64,000 nucleotides of DNA from Aphrophora alni (lineage: Eukaryota; Arthropoda; Insecta; Hemiptera; Aphrophoridae), in NCBI GenBank assembly GCA_963513935.1, contig OY740770.1, positions 89,712,198-89,776,197 of the forward strand, in the 5' to 3' direction. Shown here one piece after another: positions 11,882 to 25,794 of this stretch. Within the stretch, counting starts at the first letter, position 1, and every line of letters starts with the position of its first letter. The notes under the pieces are model-generated. The model saw only the letters and a program-made list of their open reading frames with translations, searched no databases and was not told the DNA's origin. Position numbers and translations under genes: made by a program.

Positions 11882-14800
11882 CTATTTTAGTCGTTCACTC
11901 GGGTCCATGTATGCAGATATCCGCAACATTCAGCACTGGTATATATTTTGACGTACACATTATTCCACAATCAAAAGCTCACAAGTGTAGAAATCCAATT
12001 GTTAATCTACTAATGATTCTGTGTGAGTTTTATTTATTTTATATACATTATTGTATTATTGACATTTACTATTCATAAATTTATTCTGCTGGTACTATAT
12101 AAAAGTTCTATATATTTACTAAACAAACTTGTTGTATTGATCTATATATTCAATCTGTAAATTATTTCATAATTGATAGTATTTAAAGTCTAAATTGAAT
12201 AAAAACGAAAGATGTAATGTAAATACAATCGAGTTTTTTGAGCAATTTGTTTCTTATGATAAGTTGTATTTACCTGTTTAAGTAGTAAATATACACTTTA
12301 GATACTGTTGAAGGATATTATCACTTTATATATTCATACAAACTTAGTATGATCAATAATTTGTTTCGTTACATTCAGATTTGATTCAAAATTAAAAAAT
12401 AGAAGATAAACAATGAGTGATATTCACCAACTTTCATGTATATATTCTAATATTCTACATGTTCTGAATTATTACTAGATATGATTAAAACAAAATAAAA
12501 ATATATTGAATAATTTAGCATATTTAGCAGTTATGAAATAAAACATTATAGTTACGTTATTTCAATTGTATATATAATTTTCAAACATTATTCTATACTA
12601 ATCGATTTATCCAAAAAAAAAATACATTTTCATATTATACGCTAAGTGAATATTAAGCCTAGCAAATATTTTTCACTTCGCTATAGTATGGGAAACTTTT
12701 CTAAATTAAGATCATTTTTAGACAGATATGTATGGAATACATTTATTTAAAAAGTGTCTCTTTGCGTGTTAAATTGATACAATATTACATTATTATTAAA
12801 TAAATAATTCAATGTTGAATACAATCAAATAAAAATAAGATATTTTTAAAACAACTCTTAAGACAATGCTATATTAATTTAATTATTTACAAATTTCGCT
12901 ACATTTTAATTTCATAAATGGAATAAGTAAGTACACTGAAAACCCCTATTACTATACCCAATTAAATATATATATAACAATGTAATTAAAAGACGGTATT
13001 AATAACAAGTTGTATAATACAATCTTGAGAATGATATATAATTTGTTCTAATATCGAATTCTTTGCAGTTAGATCGAGTTCGTTGTAATGAGTTAAGTTA
13101 TATAAACATAACGTATAATTATATTGTATAATTAATTATATTGTTCTTGTAATAATCACCATTGAAATAGTTTGTTGAGTTTGACTTATATATAAAGGTC
13201 AATTAAAAAATATATATACTATAATATTTAATTTATTATAATTTTAAACTAAGTGTTCTACAATAACTATTATAAGTACAATTTCTATTACGTCACGTCA
13301 ACCTCAAGTAGAAAATGGCCCATTTCCTTTTTTATTCACCTTCCCCAAAATAAAGGAATTAAAATCATTTATTTGCTTCCCTTTCCGAATGAACTTTCAA
13401 ATGAAGTTATTGAGCTTAGAATATACTAATTTTATATTTTTTGCACTTTTTTTTACCAAATATAAAATCTCATAAGTCTTTGATAACTAAAATATTTCCT
13501 ACATTCCACAAAACTTTCTCATAACTTTGCTACGGAAAACCATAATCTTCTAAAAACAGAAAGATTGCTTGTGAGAATCTCGGGGGAAAAGTTAGTATTA
13601 TGTTTATTGGAAAGAGTAAAAAAAATATCGACTCTTATATGTAACTAGAATATGGTTTTACCAATACCGATTAAATTGCAAGTTAAATGTTGAAACCTAA
13701 TTAAAAATAACGTCCATTTTAACGTTAATTGTTTGTGTCTTCACATACACCAAAACTTAACAGGGTTTATACATTACAAACATAACTTTCTACATAAAAC
13801 AATACATGTCGTGTTTAGACTATCACGAAGCATGAACATTATCATATATTCTGAACATGATGCCTGCGTTTTCATTTTAAAGTATATAGAAAAGCGCGTA
13901 AAATTAAACGAATTTCCTCAGGCTTTTTCTTCACATCATATTGTAGGAACAATATTATTTTTTTAAACTTAAATAAAGTCTTTATAACTGTTTTCCAATG
14001 TGAAGATAGCGTAATTAATTGAGAATGATTATCAGATTAAATCAATTGTAATTGTAAATATAATTCAATAGTAAGTTTCAATACGTGTAAATGTAAATAA
14101 ATAATATTTGATTTTACTATTAAATCTGATTATTACAATTATTTTTTTGGGCGTAATTCAACTTAAACATAATTTCAAATGGCATTTATTCATATTCCAC
14201 TTTACAAACGAGAATAAGCCATATATTAACCATGAGTTTCTATTCAGAAAGCTTATATAATTTGTGTCAATGGGCACTGGTTGCGAAGTTTTAATCGCCA
14301 AAACGTAAGAGCTAGAGGAAAATACCTTCATTTATTACGACCTATTACTTTGTGATTTGTTTAAAGATGAAAAGATAGTTGAGAAAAACAAATTGATAAT
14401 TTGATAAAATATTAGGGGCTAAGATCTGATGGTTTGTATATCGTGAAAACGAAGGTGCAGATAATGACATATGAACAAGTAAATGGTTATTTAATTGACA
14501 AAAAGGAATAATAAATAAATATAAAAATACATTGAGCAATGTTCCACTTCAAATAATTGATAATGTAAAATAACAATAATAAAAAATAAATACAATAATC
14601 TTGTTCGAGTTATAAAGTACGGTAATGAGAAAACAGCCAAGGTCATACAGATTAAAAAAATAAGTTTGTGAGTAATTCCGTGTTTATGAGAATGAAAACT
14701 ATTAAGAAATACATTCAAAGTACACAATTTTTGTCTTCTCTAAATTACAATATCATGTGTAAACAATTTAAGCTAATCATCGTAACTATAAATACGATTC

Positions 14801-15510
14801 CAATAAAATGATTGGAAGTGAACAAATTTTAAATATATATGTATTTTCAAAGGAATAATAATTTATATAAAAATTAAAAAAATTAGACTGCAACATAGAA
14901 GTTATATAAATTCAGAAGAAGGTACGTATTTCGGTTTTATAGGAATAAAACTATATTAAAAAAAATTAATATGCAATTCAGTTTTACTTGTAACTATACA
15001 TTAAAAATAAATTTCTGGAAAATTCATATTTACTTGTTTAGCAAAATATTAGTTTCAATGTTACCTCAAAACCGAAATCAGTTGCAACAATTTTGATTTA
15101 TTAAAAAACAATTTATTTTTCGGCAGCAAAAAACCTAATATAAAATAACACTCTCTTAACTTGTTGAATAAATAACAATGAAAGGAACTATCGTTTTGAA
15201 TTACATTAAAACTTCAAATACAAATTGCAAACGATAATGTAAAATACCAATAATAAACTATCTTAATTGTACACATTTCCAGTGGACCGAAAATGTTAAC
15301 AAAAAAAATCGATATCGAATTAGTAAAAATAGGACGTAAATTGTTAGTGACTAATAAACACTTCGTAACAATATATAGATTCCTACACATGGTTGGTGCT
15401 GATAGTTCTAAGCCTTATATTTGTATCACCAATATTTGCAAGAACATGGTTTCAACTATTATGTAAGTCATTATTTTACGTTATAAGACCGTGCTTTTGT
15501 CTTATTTACG
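11881..15510. other. AT-rich stretch without recognised genes
   Basis: The open frames at 13733-13966 (+), 14345-14539 (-) and 14491-14727 (-) have the biased composition of random AT-rich translation and no splice or family support. Nothing else was recognised. Confidence 0.5.
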
Positions 15511-15665
15511 ATTCAAGACAATTTTACTAAAAACAAGGATATTGTTTTAGAAATGTTTCCCAGGTGGTCCATCAATAAACGTAGAGACGTCCAGCTACTA
15601 TGGGACTTGGATCTGAATTGGTTTTATCTGTGATAGTAAAAACTTTACTTCAGGGAAAGATAAAT
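15511..15665 (-). repeat. dispersed repeat (copy 2 of 9410-9570)
   Basis: Same block order as 9410-9570 (CAAGACAAT, CCATNAATAAACNTAGAGAC, GTCCAGNTACT, GGACTTGGA, GTAAAAAC, TTCAGG) with scattered substitutions. The minus-strand frame is interrupted by several stops, so this copy is decayed. Confidence 0.55.
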
Positions 15666-16201
15666 AAACAAAACAAATGGCTTCAACAAAACGGAATTAG
15701 TTTTGCGAACTCAACTTAATTAATAATTTTAGATTTTAATAAAAACCAACAGAGAAATAATATAGTTTTACTTGATATTTTACATTTTGTAGATAATTTA
15801 CGAAATAAAATAAAGGCTTAAAACAAAATACTGAATTTTTTAATTCATCGATTTGATATAGCTAAGAAACAGCACAGCTTCGAATTGAAATATGTGTTTC
15901 AAACTGTGTTAAATATCTAAGCAATAAATTTTAAATCTCAATCGATGATTTAATTTAGAACTATATATATATGCTTTTTGTTTGTCCTAAAATCTATCTG
16001 TCTAAGTTGGTAACATGTGTATTAAATTTGTTCCACCGACTTTGAATAAAAAATTTATTCTTTGTAGTGTTCCACCATTTTATCACTTTTATTTGTACAG
16101 TGTAACATAGTAATAATTAGTTTATTAAATGAAATGAATCTGTTTATTTTTTAGATAAATTTTGAATTTGTACATTTGATTTTAATTTTACTATTAGTTA
16201 A

Positions 16202-16202
<1 letters not shown>

Positions 16203-16254
<52 letters not shown>

Positions 16255-16256
16255 TT
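16203..16256. repeat. (TTA)n microsatellite
   Basis: About 17 consecutive TTA units. Confidence 0.95.
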
Positions 16257-17706
16257 AGAAATGAATAACTTAAGTTAAATAATGAAAATTAAAAAATATG
16301 TTTCATTTTTTAAATTTCAATAGGATACTGTTACAGTTTAATCTTTAAGAATACACATTACGGTAATGTTATGCGTGTCCAACTATATAAGTAAATGAGG
16401 CAAAAGCTCAGACTAAAACAATTCTTTAAAAAGTTGATATTTCGAACTTTCAAAATACGGGGTAAAACAAATCTAAACAAATTAAGACTTTAGTGAAAAG
16501 AGCACAACATTTCGCTACAAATATTTTTAAATGCTATAAATTGAATATTAATTACTTTTCAAATTGTTATAAAAATAGTAGTCTACCATTAATCGGATCA
16601 TTACCTGAATTTGAAGCCAAGAAATTACAGGCCTACTCAAAACTAACAAACAAAAATCATCATGCTATGGTCTTTTACGTTGGTATAAAATGGAATTATT
16701 TTATTTTTTGCACATTTAATTCAAAAATATTAAACTACTTTAGGAACTTTTTACCCAAACTAATTACGCAAAATTTCACCTTTCAAACATTTGTAATATT
16801 TAAAACATAAAAACAATTTTAAGCTATTGTAGTATGGCCTACATAAATGATGATCCTTACTTGAACTTAACTAATTGGATTGTTATTTTGCAAAATTATA
16901 TTTGACGTTGCAGAAAGGAGACAGAGAATGTGTAATCAGCTGTACCTACGATTAGAATTATATTGTAGAACAGATAAAATCGTATTATAATTGAACTTTC
17001 ATAGTAAAATATTTTCTACTATAATTTAATAATTTTAAAATCAAACAAGTCTATAACAACAATATATCTTTTTTTTATCTTGTTAATTTTCTATATCACA
17101 TAATATTCTCAAATTAATTTTGGTTTTTATTTTCTGTAATTTATTCTCATAAACTACACTCACAGTCAAACCTACACGTTGAGACACAAAATTGTTATTT
17201 AGTCAAGGAATACTTACACTGTTTGAACTTCTTTATCATAATGTAATCATAATGTAACCCTTTATGTGATATAACGTTGATATAGACGTTATATTGACGT
17301 CTCTATACATTACAACAAACACTCCTTGCCGAACTTTATGTGTTTACACTCACCTCTTCTGGTATAAAATATTTTAAAATTAAAAAAGTTTATTCTACAT
17401 TTTTTATTCCAAATTATTAATAACAGAAATATTATTTTAAAAAATATTAAAATACAAAATAAAATACTTTTGCCCATTTTATTTATTTAAATATACATTG
17501 GCTATAAAGGTACAATGATATAGAATAAGTTATATTATGTCAATCATTGCGTTAAAGGAGGTACATACATAAAGTCAAGTCCATTTTAGATATTAAGAAA
17601 CGATTTTTTTAAAATACGCCTACAAACCATTACATTCAAAAAGTTAATTTTAAATATGTTCTATGAAATGTTACAATTTATCTGAGGTTTACATACAAAC
17701 AGACAA

Positions 17707-17770
17707 CTTGGTGTATTCTTGTCACGACGGTTCTACTATCTTTGCATATCAAGAATACTGAAAAACACGA
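17707..17770. repeat. short dispersed repeat (pair with 48257-48320)
   Basis: Shares GTATTCTTGTCACG, TTCTAC and CTTTGCATA in order with 48257-48320. Identity of the element is unknown. Confidence 0.45.
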
Positions 17771-17966
17771 ATCATAAAACTATCCTATAAAAAGAGAACA
17801 GTTATTTTATTAGATTGTTTTTGAGAACAGCCCAACCACTTCATAAAAACGATTTATTTTTACAACACAAACAAATGAACATTTTTTTAAGGTGTCATGT
17901 TTCGTATAGTTTATATAATATTCTATTTCAGACTGGTGATGTTTATATTAGTAAAAAAAAATAATA

Positions 17967-17969
17967 TAC

Positions 17970-18038
<69 letters not shown>
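17967..18038. repeat. (TA)n microsatellite
   Basis: TA run with two embedded CATA variants at its left end. Confidence 0.9.
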
Positions 18039-18040
<2 letters not shown>

Positions 18041-18688
18041 GCTTAAAATAGTCATATTTACCAGGTTATTTAACAGTATTTCTTGCACATCCTCCTATAA
18101 ACAAATGTTAAAAGACACGAAAATGATGAGTGTAGGATTTTCAACGCCTTTGAGAAGGGAAGAGGGAGCCGTGTTAATGAAGTCATGTTTTATTCATGAC
18201 GTAATAGAAGCCAGAACTAACACCTCAAGTTAAACTTGATATTCAAGTCATAACTTTTTATTGCCATACTTACAACTTACTGTTGGCAATGGTAAATAAC
18301 TTACAATAATAATAACTCAAATCTGTGAAACCTAAAATTATCGATAAATAAGGTTGAATTTTTTTAACACGTATATTTTTAACAAGAATTTAAATATCGC
18401 AATAATCCACATAACCATTTTTTATTTGTATGGTGTGATTTAACATCGAAACAACTCTCACTAACGCTTATGTTATAAAAAAAAGAGAACTGAATGACCA
18501 AAAAAAAAAAAAAAAAAACATTTAGGATTCACGTCACAAGTTAAATTCAATTGTTTGAGAGAATATATATATTTTATCCTAATTATTACATAAATATAGT
18601 TTTGCTTGAATGGCAAAGTATATTATTATTTTTCACATTATTATTTTACTTAAGTCAAATAAATAAACTTAAAATTGAATATTGATTG

Positions 18689-18689
<1 letters not shown>

Positions 18690-18760
<71 letters not shown>
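18690..18760. repeat. (TA)n microsatellite
   Basis: Long perfect TA run. Confidence 0.95.
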
Positions 18761-18763
<3 letters not shown>

Positions 18764-19429
18764 CCTTCGTAATGTTTCTTATTTTACAAATATTCCAATT
18801 TTATAGCCTTTCCAAAAACCATCCACGTTAATACATAAATAAGTGACCTCAGATGTAACGACTGGTCATTTTTCGTTTACTTTACTGATTTATCTCGACA
18901 TAATTATACAATCAGATTATTTACTTTTCTGTGTTTAATTATTTATAAAAATTATAAGGTTTTTATAAATAAAATGTTACAAACTTGAATTTCTATCACA
19001 ATTTATAATTTTAAAAAATTGTTTGAATTGTAATTTGTAATGTAGAAAGTTTGTTCCTTATTCTATTGTAAGGCTAGATTCGGATACAGGATTAAAAATT
19101 GAGTCAAAATTTGTATTAGGATTTAGTAATTGTGAGTTTGGAAACTGCTTGTGTTGGGTTTGTGTTAACAATATTTAATACCTGTATGGGTTTCAAAATT
19201 GATAAAGCCGGGGTATTTGATCGCCTCGGAACTTTAACCTTCCTTATTTTTTGTGTCAATTTCCCATTATCTATCTCCAAACATGGTGTAATCCTGGTAA
19301 CATGGACCAGTAGTATTTCTAAATTTCTTACATTTAACACTATTATATTAGGTTTTGACATAATTTGATTATTCTCTAAAGTACTTTCTATAGCTTTGTA
19401 TTAGTGTTTTGCAGTCTCAAGCTTGTGCG

Positions 19430-19433
<4 letters not shown>
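18761..19433. other. non-coding stretch with overlapping open frames
   Basis: Frames of about 80 codons are open on both strands at 19116-19368. The minus frame (LEILLVHVTRITPCLEIDNG in part) has a fairly protein-like composition but matches no domain I know and has no splice context. It is not called as a gene. Confidence 0.3.

Positions 19434-19524
<91 letters not shown>
19434..19524. repeat. (TA)n microsatellite, longest in window
   Basis: About 45 uninterrupted TA units. The IYIYIY reading frames crossing it on both strands are artefacts of the repeat. Confidence 0.95.
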
Positions 19525-19527
<3 letters not shown>

Positions 19528-20157
19528 GAATTGAACTAATTTCAAAGAATTTTGTTTCGTGTTTTTATTATAATATTTACGTTCTTTGTCAAACTTACCA
19601 GCCTGATAAATTTTCATTCAATATGCTTTATTTAACATAGCCCCCTCTTCTTTTCTAAAATCATTACTGCTGCATTTGCCAATATCCCTTGTTCAGTGTA
19701 TAAAGTGCCTTTTTTTACTTACCAGATATATTATGTAAATGCATGTTTAAATGGTATTGTTATAATATAACATACTATTATTAAGTGTTTAGATATTTCT
19801 ATAAGTTGAAGGGTACCTTTCAAAATACATTTAAGTCATATAACTATTACTTTTGCTATGAACAAATAATGTTTGTGTATGTTCATTGTAATTCTATTAA
19901 GTCTCTTTTATTTTTCCCATAAAATATTGAGTCTATAATTACGTTGAACATTTTTTTGTCGAATAAAATACAACATGAATATTAATTTTTTTGTTATTAC
20001 ACATTTGTATTATTGTAATATTTGTCGATAACAGAAATATTTTAAACGAGAGAAGTTATACTTTAATAATATATTGTATTTATTCAGGACAAAAATAAAC
20101 CACTGCTATAAATATAATGATAATTCGAAATCAAGTGGTTATAGGTCTTATGAAAAC

Positions 20158-20815
20158 GTAAACATAATTGGAAAATTATTTATTTACAAATATAACTATA
20201 TTGTGAAGAAGAAAACTGAATTTTATGCTTGCAGTTTTACGTTTAGTGTTGTTTTATTAAGTTAAGCAGAATATTTTTATAAAATGTTAACCACCATAAA
20301 AATATATAGCGTCAATACTAAATAATTTATATTACCTAGAAAGAAAGATAATTTTTATTTATTTTTATATTTTATATTTGTTATTATTATATATATATAT
20401 ATATTTGTTTACAAAAATGTATGCCTTTCTCATATTCTTTTTATATTATACTTTTAAATAAACTCCTTGTTAGAGTAATCCATATATGAAAAGGTAAACA
20501 TAATTGGAAAATTATTTATTTACAAATACCCCTATTTAATGGAAGAAAAAAAAACACTGAATTTTATGCTTGCAGGTTGACTTTTAGTGTTGTTTTTTTA
20601 TTAGTTTAGCAAAGTATTTTTATGAAATGTGATCCACCCTAAGAATATATAGAGTCAATTTTAAATAATTTATATTACCTAGAGAGAAAGATAATTTTTA
20701 TTTATTTTTTATATTAGTTATTATTATTTTTTTACAAAAACAGATGCCTTTCTCTTGTTTATTTTTATATTAAACCCTTAAATAAACTCCATGTAAATTA
20801 ATCCATAAACTATAT
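20158..20815. repeat. tandem duplication, unit about 336 bp, two copies
   Basis: Copy 1 begins at 20158 and copy 2 at 20494, both with GTAAACATAATTGGAAAATT. They stay alignable through AATTTATATTACCTAGA and AAATAAACTCC near their ends. Copy 1 contains a small TA run that copy 2 lacks, and several substitutions and indels show the duplication is not recent. The 63-codon frame at 20074-20265 partly overlaps copy 1 and is not conserved in copy 2. Confidence 0.8.
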
Positions 20816-23443
20816 ATTTTTAAACAATTAATAGTATGTTTGGAATCTGGGGAGGGGGGAGGTCCATTACCTAATTATCTATTAACTATATAAGGTTTGG
20901 AATCGTTCTAGTTGTAGTGCACCGACATGTCGGAATACACAGAGGTAGAATCATTTTGCTCAATCAGTGCTAGCACATATATTATCTTAAATTAACCTAT
21001 TTTCTCTAACAATAGAACGTACTTTGAACAACTACCAATAAATAATTCACGACACGTTTACAAAACAAACTACTCAATTAGTCGGTCAGGTTATAGTTAG
21101 AATCACGTACATTTTATGTGATTTATAGTTGACAATTGTATATGAAATATAATTTATAAAATTATATATTCATGATTTATAGTTTCCTGTGTGTTACTGG
21201 ACCTGTCGAATATGGACCTTTATCCGACCAACCTTTATCCGATACAACCTTTATCCGACCAATTTTAGGGGAACAGTGTACAAAAAAGAAAAACATATGC
21301 TACGAAAACACAACTGCTGTCTCTGGTCAATCGTGCACATTGCTGTAAATCTCTGGACGTGAGCTGTGTACTAAAACAGATAAGACTCCTTAACAGCCTC
21401 CATGCGATAAAATAGTGGGAGTGTATTTTGTATTCACTGTAAATATTAAAAGAGTTTTGTTTATAATTGAAAACACGTGTATTGGAGATAATGTGTGATA
21501 ATGAATTTTCGCTCTAAAGTTATTTTCTACGCGAGATTTGTACGAATTGTCATAAAGTTATGTTATGGTATATTAAATTAAAAAAAAGTTTTATTTTAAG
21601 TAAAACGCATAAAGTCAGTTTCTGATTATAATTTTGTTTTAAGTATGCTCACCTTACTAAATTATTTATTCTATTACATATAACGTCATTTATTGAAGAG
21701 ACGAAGAATGAACAGTAACTTTGAGTAGTGTACAACATAACGTAAGAGTAGAACAAATATGCGACAGATTAGGATATTGGAATTGGAATTATATTTACAT
21801 GGCGTTTTGGAATGAAGACTTTAATTTAGATACATCTATTAATTATATTTTTATACGTTTCTAAGGAATAATTTGGAATGGGCATGTTCCTTATGCACAC
21901 CAACCCAATCTCAAAACAAGAATAAAATAAGATCATTGCTAAAGCCAAGATATTTAGATTTAAGAATTAAACAAAATATATTATCCAAATTGCGACTCAA
22001 AAATAAAACATAAGTTATTTATAAAATTTCAGTAACAATTGAAAAATAACTTATTTGAACAATGAATATTATATTTCGAGATATAAAGTTAAATAATATT
22101 CTACGTCATAGTATCGTTGTGGTTACGCTGTGGGCAATAATGATAGTTTTTATTGTAACAGTAACTGCATCTATGACAAATTGTTTAGAAGTTATCCCCT
22201 TAGTAATTTCTGACTGGTTCATTGGTATTTATATATTATTTTATTTATATATTCTGCTTTCTTTAAATACTAAAGGCAAATATATAACAGACATAAAGAC
22301 TGACAACCAAAATTTGTATAAATAACGAAAATTCCAATACATCTAATATAAAATAAATGCAAGATTGACCAATAAGCTTTATAAGATTGACCAATATTGT
22401 AATACTTTGCTAATGATGTATTTATATAAGAAAAGGAACTAATGTTTATGGATTATATGTTGTAATATTTATTTGTGACAACAGAAATAAAGTAATCACT
22501 ACATTTAAATCAATTAATTTAAAAATCTAAGTAGTAGCCTACTTATATATACTTTAATATTTACAAAAAAAAGGAAAAAATAAATTACAAAACTATTATA
22601 AGGGAAATACTAAATTATAAGAGAGTTTTTTAGATCAAATTTTCGTCGGATAAAAATAGTATAAATATTTGGTTAGTGAGATGGACATATAAAATATAAA
22701 TTAAAAACATAACTGGTCAAAGTTATACAAAATGGCCGAACGCTGTTAGTAACATAGGCATACAGTTAGAGAATCAGTTAAAATGAATGTTTCGCAATGT
22801 GACAGTATGGCCGTCAAGCCGTTATTCACTAAACTTAGTCGTTGAGTCTTTTGGTAATGTATATAGACAATTCGTGAGACGATTTAGTCAATTGCATATG
22901 CAACACACCAATATCCGGTTACTCAGTTTGTGAATAAGTCAGTGTCGGACAGTCTTTTATTTTGATAGTTAGTATTTCACTGAAACACTTTGACCGGTGA
23001 ATCATAGAGTTACCTAGCAATTTAGTATTTCTGGTAGGTAAATTTGTCTTTCAATAATAACAAATCTTTCAGTAAATTTAGCAGGTAGTTAAATTGTAAA
23101 TCACTTTTGTAAGTCTAAGACCACTAAATCAAACACTTAAAAACTGAGTAATTTATTATAAGAGTTCATACCTTATTTATGTGTCAATTATGGTATTTAT
23201 AGCTAAAAAATAAATTCGATATTCAGGACATATAAGATTATGTAGTGTAATAAATACTAAATAATTTTATAATTAAACAAATAGGGGTAAATCTGCAACA
23301 TGATATGAGGCAACCCGCAATACCACCAACCCCATGATCAAACCGGGATTGAAGGGGTAAACAGTGTTGTAGAAAACACCACACACACCCTCGATGGGAA
23401 AAGGGGAAACACAAGAAACTGTGTGGCCTCATAAAAACCGAAA

Positions 23444-23448
<5 letters not shown>
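20816..23448. other. AT-rich stretch without firm genes
   Basis: Contains a short triplication of CCTTTATCCGA units at 21214-21262. An 87-codon ATG frame at 22062-22325 (+) encodes two hydrophobic segments but has no other support. A moderately GC-richer patch at 23278-23435 resembles no repeat I can name. Confidence 0.4.
21214..21262. repeat. short tandem triplication
   Basis: Three near-identical units of about 15-17 bp built on ACCTTTATCCGACCAA. The middle unit has GATACA in place of GACCA. Confidence 0.8.

Positions 23449-23480
<32 letters not shown>
23449..23480. repeat. (TA)n microsatellite
   Basis: Short TA run ending just before TTGCTATAAAT. Confidence 0.9.
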
Positions 23481-23483
<3 letters not shown>

Positions 23484-24099
23484 CTATAAATTTAGGTGTA
23501 TTATGAAGTGACGTGATAAGTACCGCGGTTCATTGGAAATGATATAATTATGGAAGGAGAATTAATTCTTTGTTTTGTTCATAAATCTTACACAAAAACA
23601 AAAAAAAAACGAAGCGGGATCGACTGTTAATTATTATTATTAATATTTTCAATTATGTTGCACTATTTTCCTCTATATTCCACCCAAGCTGTAGATAAAA
23701 TAAACTGTTAAAGCATTGTAAGTAAATACTAGGTGAATACAGTAGGTTTTGGGTTAGGCAATAAGAGTGATTTGGTATATATATATATTATTACAACACG
23801 TTCAATCAATGATGAAGTTGTATAAAAATGAATAGAGAAGGAATTGAAATAATTAAGTTAGGCTGCGCAATTAGTCTTCCCAGCATGGTGCCAAAAGAGC
23901 GTTACATCTAGAGATAGCAGACATCTGTATGTATTGGGGTATGTAACCGAATAAGGGTAAGGCATAATATGTAGAACAGTAAATAGAAATATTCGTAATC
24001 GTAATTGTTTTGACGACATTGGGACTTACAATTATATAATAACTAAAATAACACTTATATTAAATAGACCAATATTGGCAAAATAGAAGAAAGAGCCAA
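23481..24099. other. no recognised feature
   Basis: AT-rich sequence without open frames of interest. If the LTR candidate at 24100-24300 is real, its 5' boundary may lie within this stretch, but no terminal TG with matching target duplication was found. Confidence 0.4.
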
Positions 24100-24300
24100 T
24101 GATAGTGGTATAGTATAAGAGTGACATGATGGAATAAGGGGAAGGAGCACGTTCTGACCCAAGGCCTGAGGACCAACTGTCCAAGGTATAAAAGGCGGGC
24201 TAGAAAGTGAAACCGGCGACCAATTACTCGACCACCGAAAAAAGGGTCAGGATAAATAATAAAAATTAGTAATTAAGAAACTATTAACCTCAGTGGCGAC
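24100..24300 (+). mobile_element. possible LTR relic (TATA, poly(A) signal, PBS-like end)
   Basis: In order on the plus strand: a strong core promoter GGTATAAAAGGCGGGC at about 24185-24200, an AATAAA-type word near 24253, a segment ending ACCTCA, then TGGCGACAAAAACA at about 24294-24307. In arthropod Gypsy-type elements a TGGCGAC-like primer-binding site directly after the LTR CA end is common. A second LTR, a TG start and pol sequence were not found, so this would be a solo or truncated LTR. A host promoter is the main alternative. Confidence 0.3.
24187..24195 (+). promoter_or_regulatory. TATA box
   Basis: TATAAAAGG in a locally GC-richer context, the best plus-strand TATA element seen in the window. 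The transcription start would be expected near 24217. Confidence 0.4.
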
Positions 24301-24499
24301 AAAAACAATGGTGTACAAGGCTGGTGATATGTCAAGGTACACTCCCAAATTGCCCAAATGAGCCAAGGGAGAGACTGAGGAGGAAAGGAAAGGTTGGTAA
24401 GGGTGGTATGGTAGGTAACCATACCGACGTAGCAACTCTAAGCGCCGTTTGTAGAGGTGTGCCCTAACAGGTCGCCCCTTAGCCATACTGGAACCGAGG

Positions 24500-25606
24500 G
24501 TGCTGAAGACATCCGTAATGAGGGGTTAAAGGGATGGATTAGGGGAATTAGATGATTTAATAAATTTGTGAAGTATAAGGAAAAAGGGTAAACAGTGAGG
24601 GAAGGAATATATATATAGCTTAAGTACGATATGATATCATTGGGGCGGGGGGGATTTTTTTATTAAATCGTTGCATCGATGTCCGAGAAAAAATTCATGT
24701 ATGAAAAGCTGAAAACAATTAGTATAACAAATATACTTAAGTGTCAAGAAGTTATCTTATACAATATGTAATTAGATGAAAGAGACGTTCAACATATAAA
24801 CTATAAATATAGCTAAGATATAATGTAAATTATATAATAGTAGAATTCACTATGAATTAACCTATGGGTTAGGTTAATTGGTCTGTACGGGTAAATTGAC
24901 GCTAATATATATTAATATTCAAGAGGCCTATAAACTTTTATCTTGTATTTTATCTTGACCTATGGTAAACATTAAGTTGGCAAATTACTTCTATTTCTAA
25001 TGTATGTATAAATGATATTTGTTAATAATATTAGTGCGTCCCTTCCTGCAGAACCGAGTGTATTGTCCCGAATTGAAAGCAACAAACAGTTCGGTGCCTG
25101 AATCCTACAAACCGATCTCCATACTGCAAAAAAGTTACAGTACTATTTTCGTTTATTAATTTATTTATTTGTATATTATTATTATTTGTAATTTGTTTAA
25201 TTACTTTACTGTTTAATGGTTTGATAATGACTTGATAATGTCGGCAGCCAAAAATGATCGAGCTACAAAAGTTCTTAAACAAATGTGATAGAGAGGTATT
25301 TTGAATAATATATTGAAATTTGTATCTTAAAATTACGGTAGATGTAAATTAGAGATGGTAATTGAAAACTAGCAACACACCATGAAGGCAGATAAAAGAT
25401 CGTAGGAAAATTGGGAAATTGGGAAATATGTCCATTTTGAAAAACGGAAGAAACCTACGCAAGTGAAATCGTTCTTAGTTTCAATTTTAAGGTACAGTAA
25501 TGTAATGGTTGAATTTGACACTCTGAAACAAACTATGACATAGGACATCGATCTAAAATACCAAAAAAAATTAGCAACTAATATTAATGTAGATTCTTCT
25601 TTTAAG
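24500..25606. other. no recognised gene
   Basis: The minus frame at 24247-24486 overlaps the LTR candidate and begins MAKGRPVRAHLYKRR, an unusually basic start, but no family was recognised. The minus frame at 25031-25282 has an internal Asn-rich stretch and is likewise unassigned. Confidence 0.35.
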
Positions 25607-25724
25607 GGCGAATTATGTTATTACGCTGTGAATACTCCTATCTTAAGATTTTTTTCTCTCTCTTATTATCCTTCTTCCACATTTATAATCAGGAGTATTC
25701 ATTAACAGCGTACCGACATAATTC

Positions 25725-25727
<3 letters not shown>
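25607..25727. mobile_element. foldback/MITE-like element
   Basis: Left arm 25607-25639 (GGCGAATTATGT ... GAATACTCCT) is the reverse complement of right arm 25691-25727 apart from a few substitutions and a 4-nt indel. The loop is about 50 nt. A (TA)n array directly abuts the right end. Long TIRs with a tiny centre are typical of non-autonomous foldback or MITE elements. No transposase is nearby and the target duplication is obscured by the TA array. Confidence 0.65.

Positions 25728-25791
<64 letters not shown>
25728..25791. repeat. (TA)n microsatellite
   Basis: Perfect TA run between the foldback element and the hairpin cassette. Confidence 0.95.

Positions 25792-25794
<3 letters not shown>

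Larger units (their letters stand above)
15666..17966. other. AT-rich stretch without recognised genes
   Basis: Contains the (TTA)n tract at 16203-16256 and one member of a short dispersed pair at 17707-17770. The 105-codon frame at 16493-16810 starts with GTG and has no recognisable domain. It is not called as a gene. Confidence 0.45.

Noticed and set aside
16493..16810. 105-codon plus-strand frame
   Set aside because: GTG start, no recognisable motif, biased composition.
19404..19640. Open frames of repeated IY on both strands
   Set aside because: They are translations of the (TA)n array, not genes. The same applies at 25615-25893 and 48907-49116.
22062..22325. 87-codon ATG frame with two hydrophobic segments
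   Set aside because: Could mimic a small membrane protein, but hydrophobic segments are expected by chance at this base composition and no promoter, splice or homology support exists.
24247..24486. Minus frame beginning MAKGRPVRAHLYKRR
   Set aside because: Basic N-terminus looks interesting but no family was recognised, and the frame overlaps the LTR-like segment on the opposite strand.
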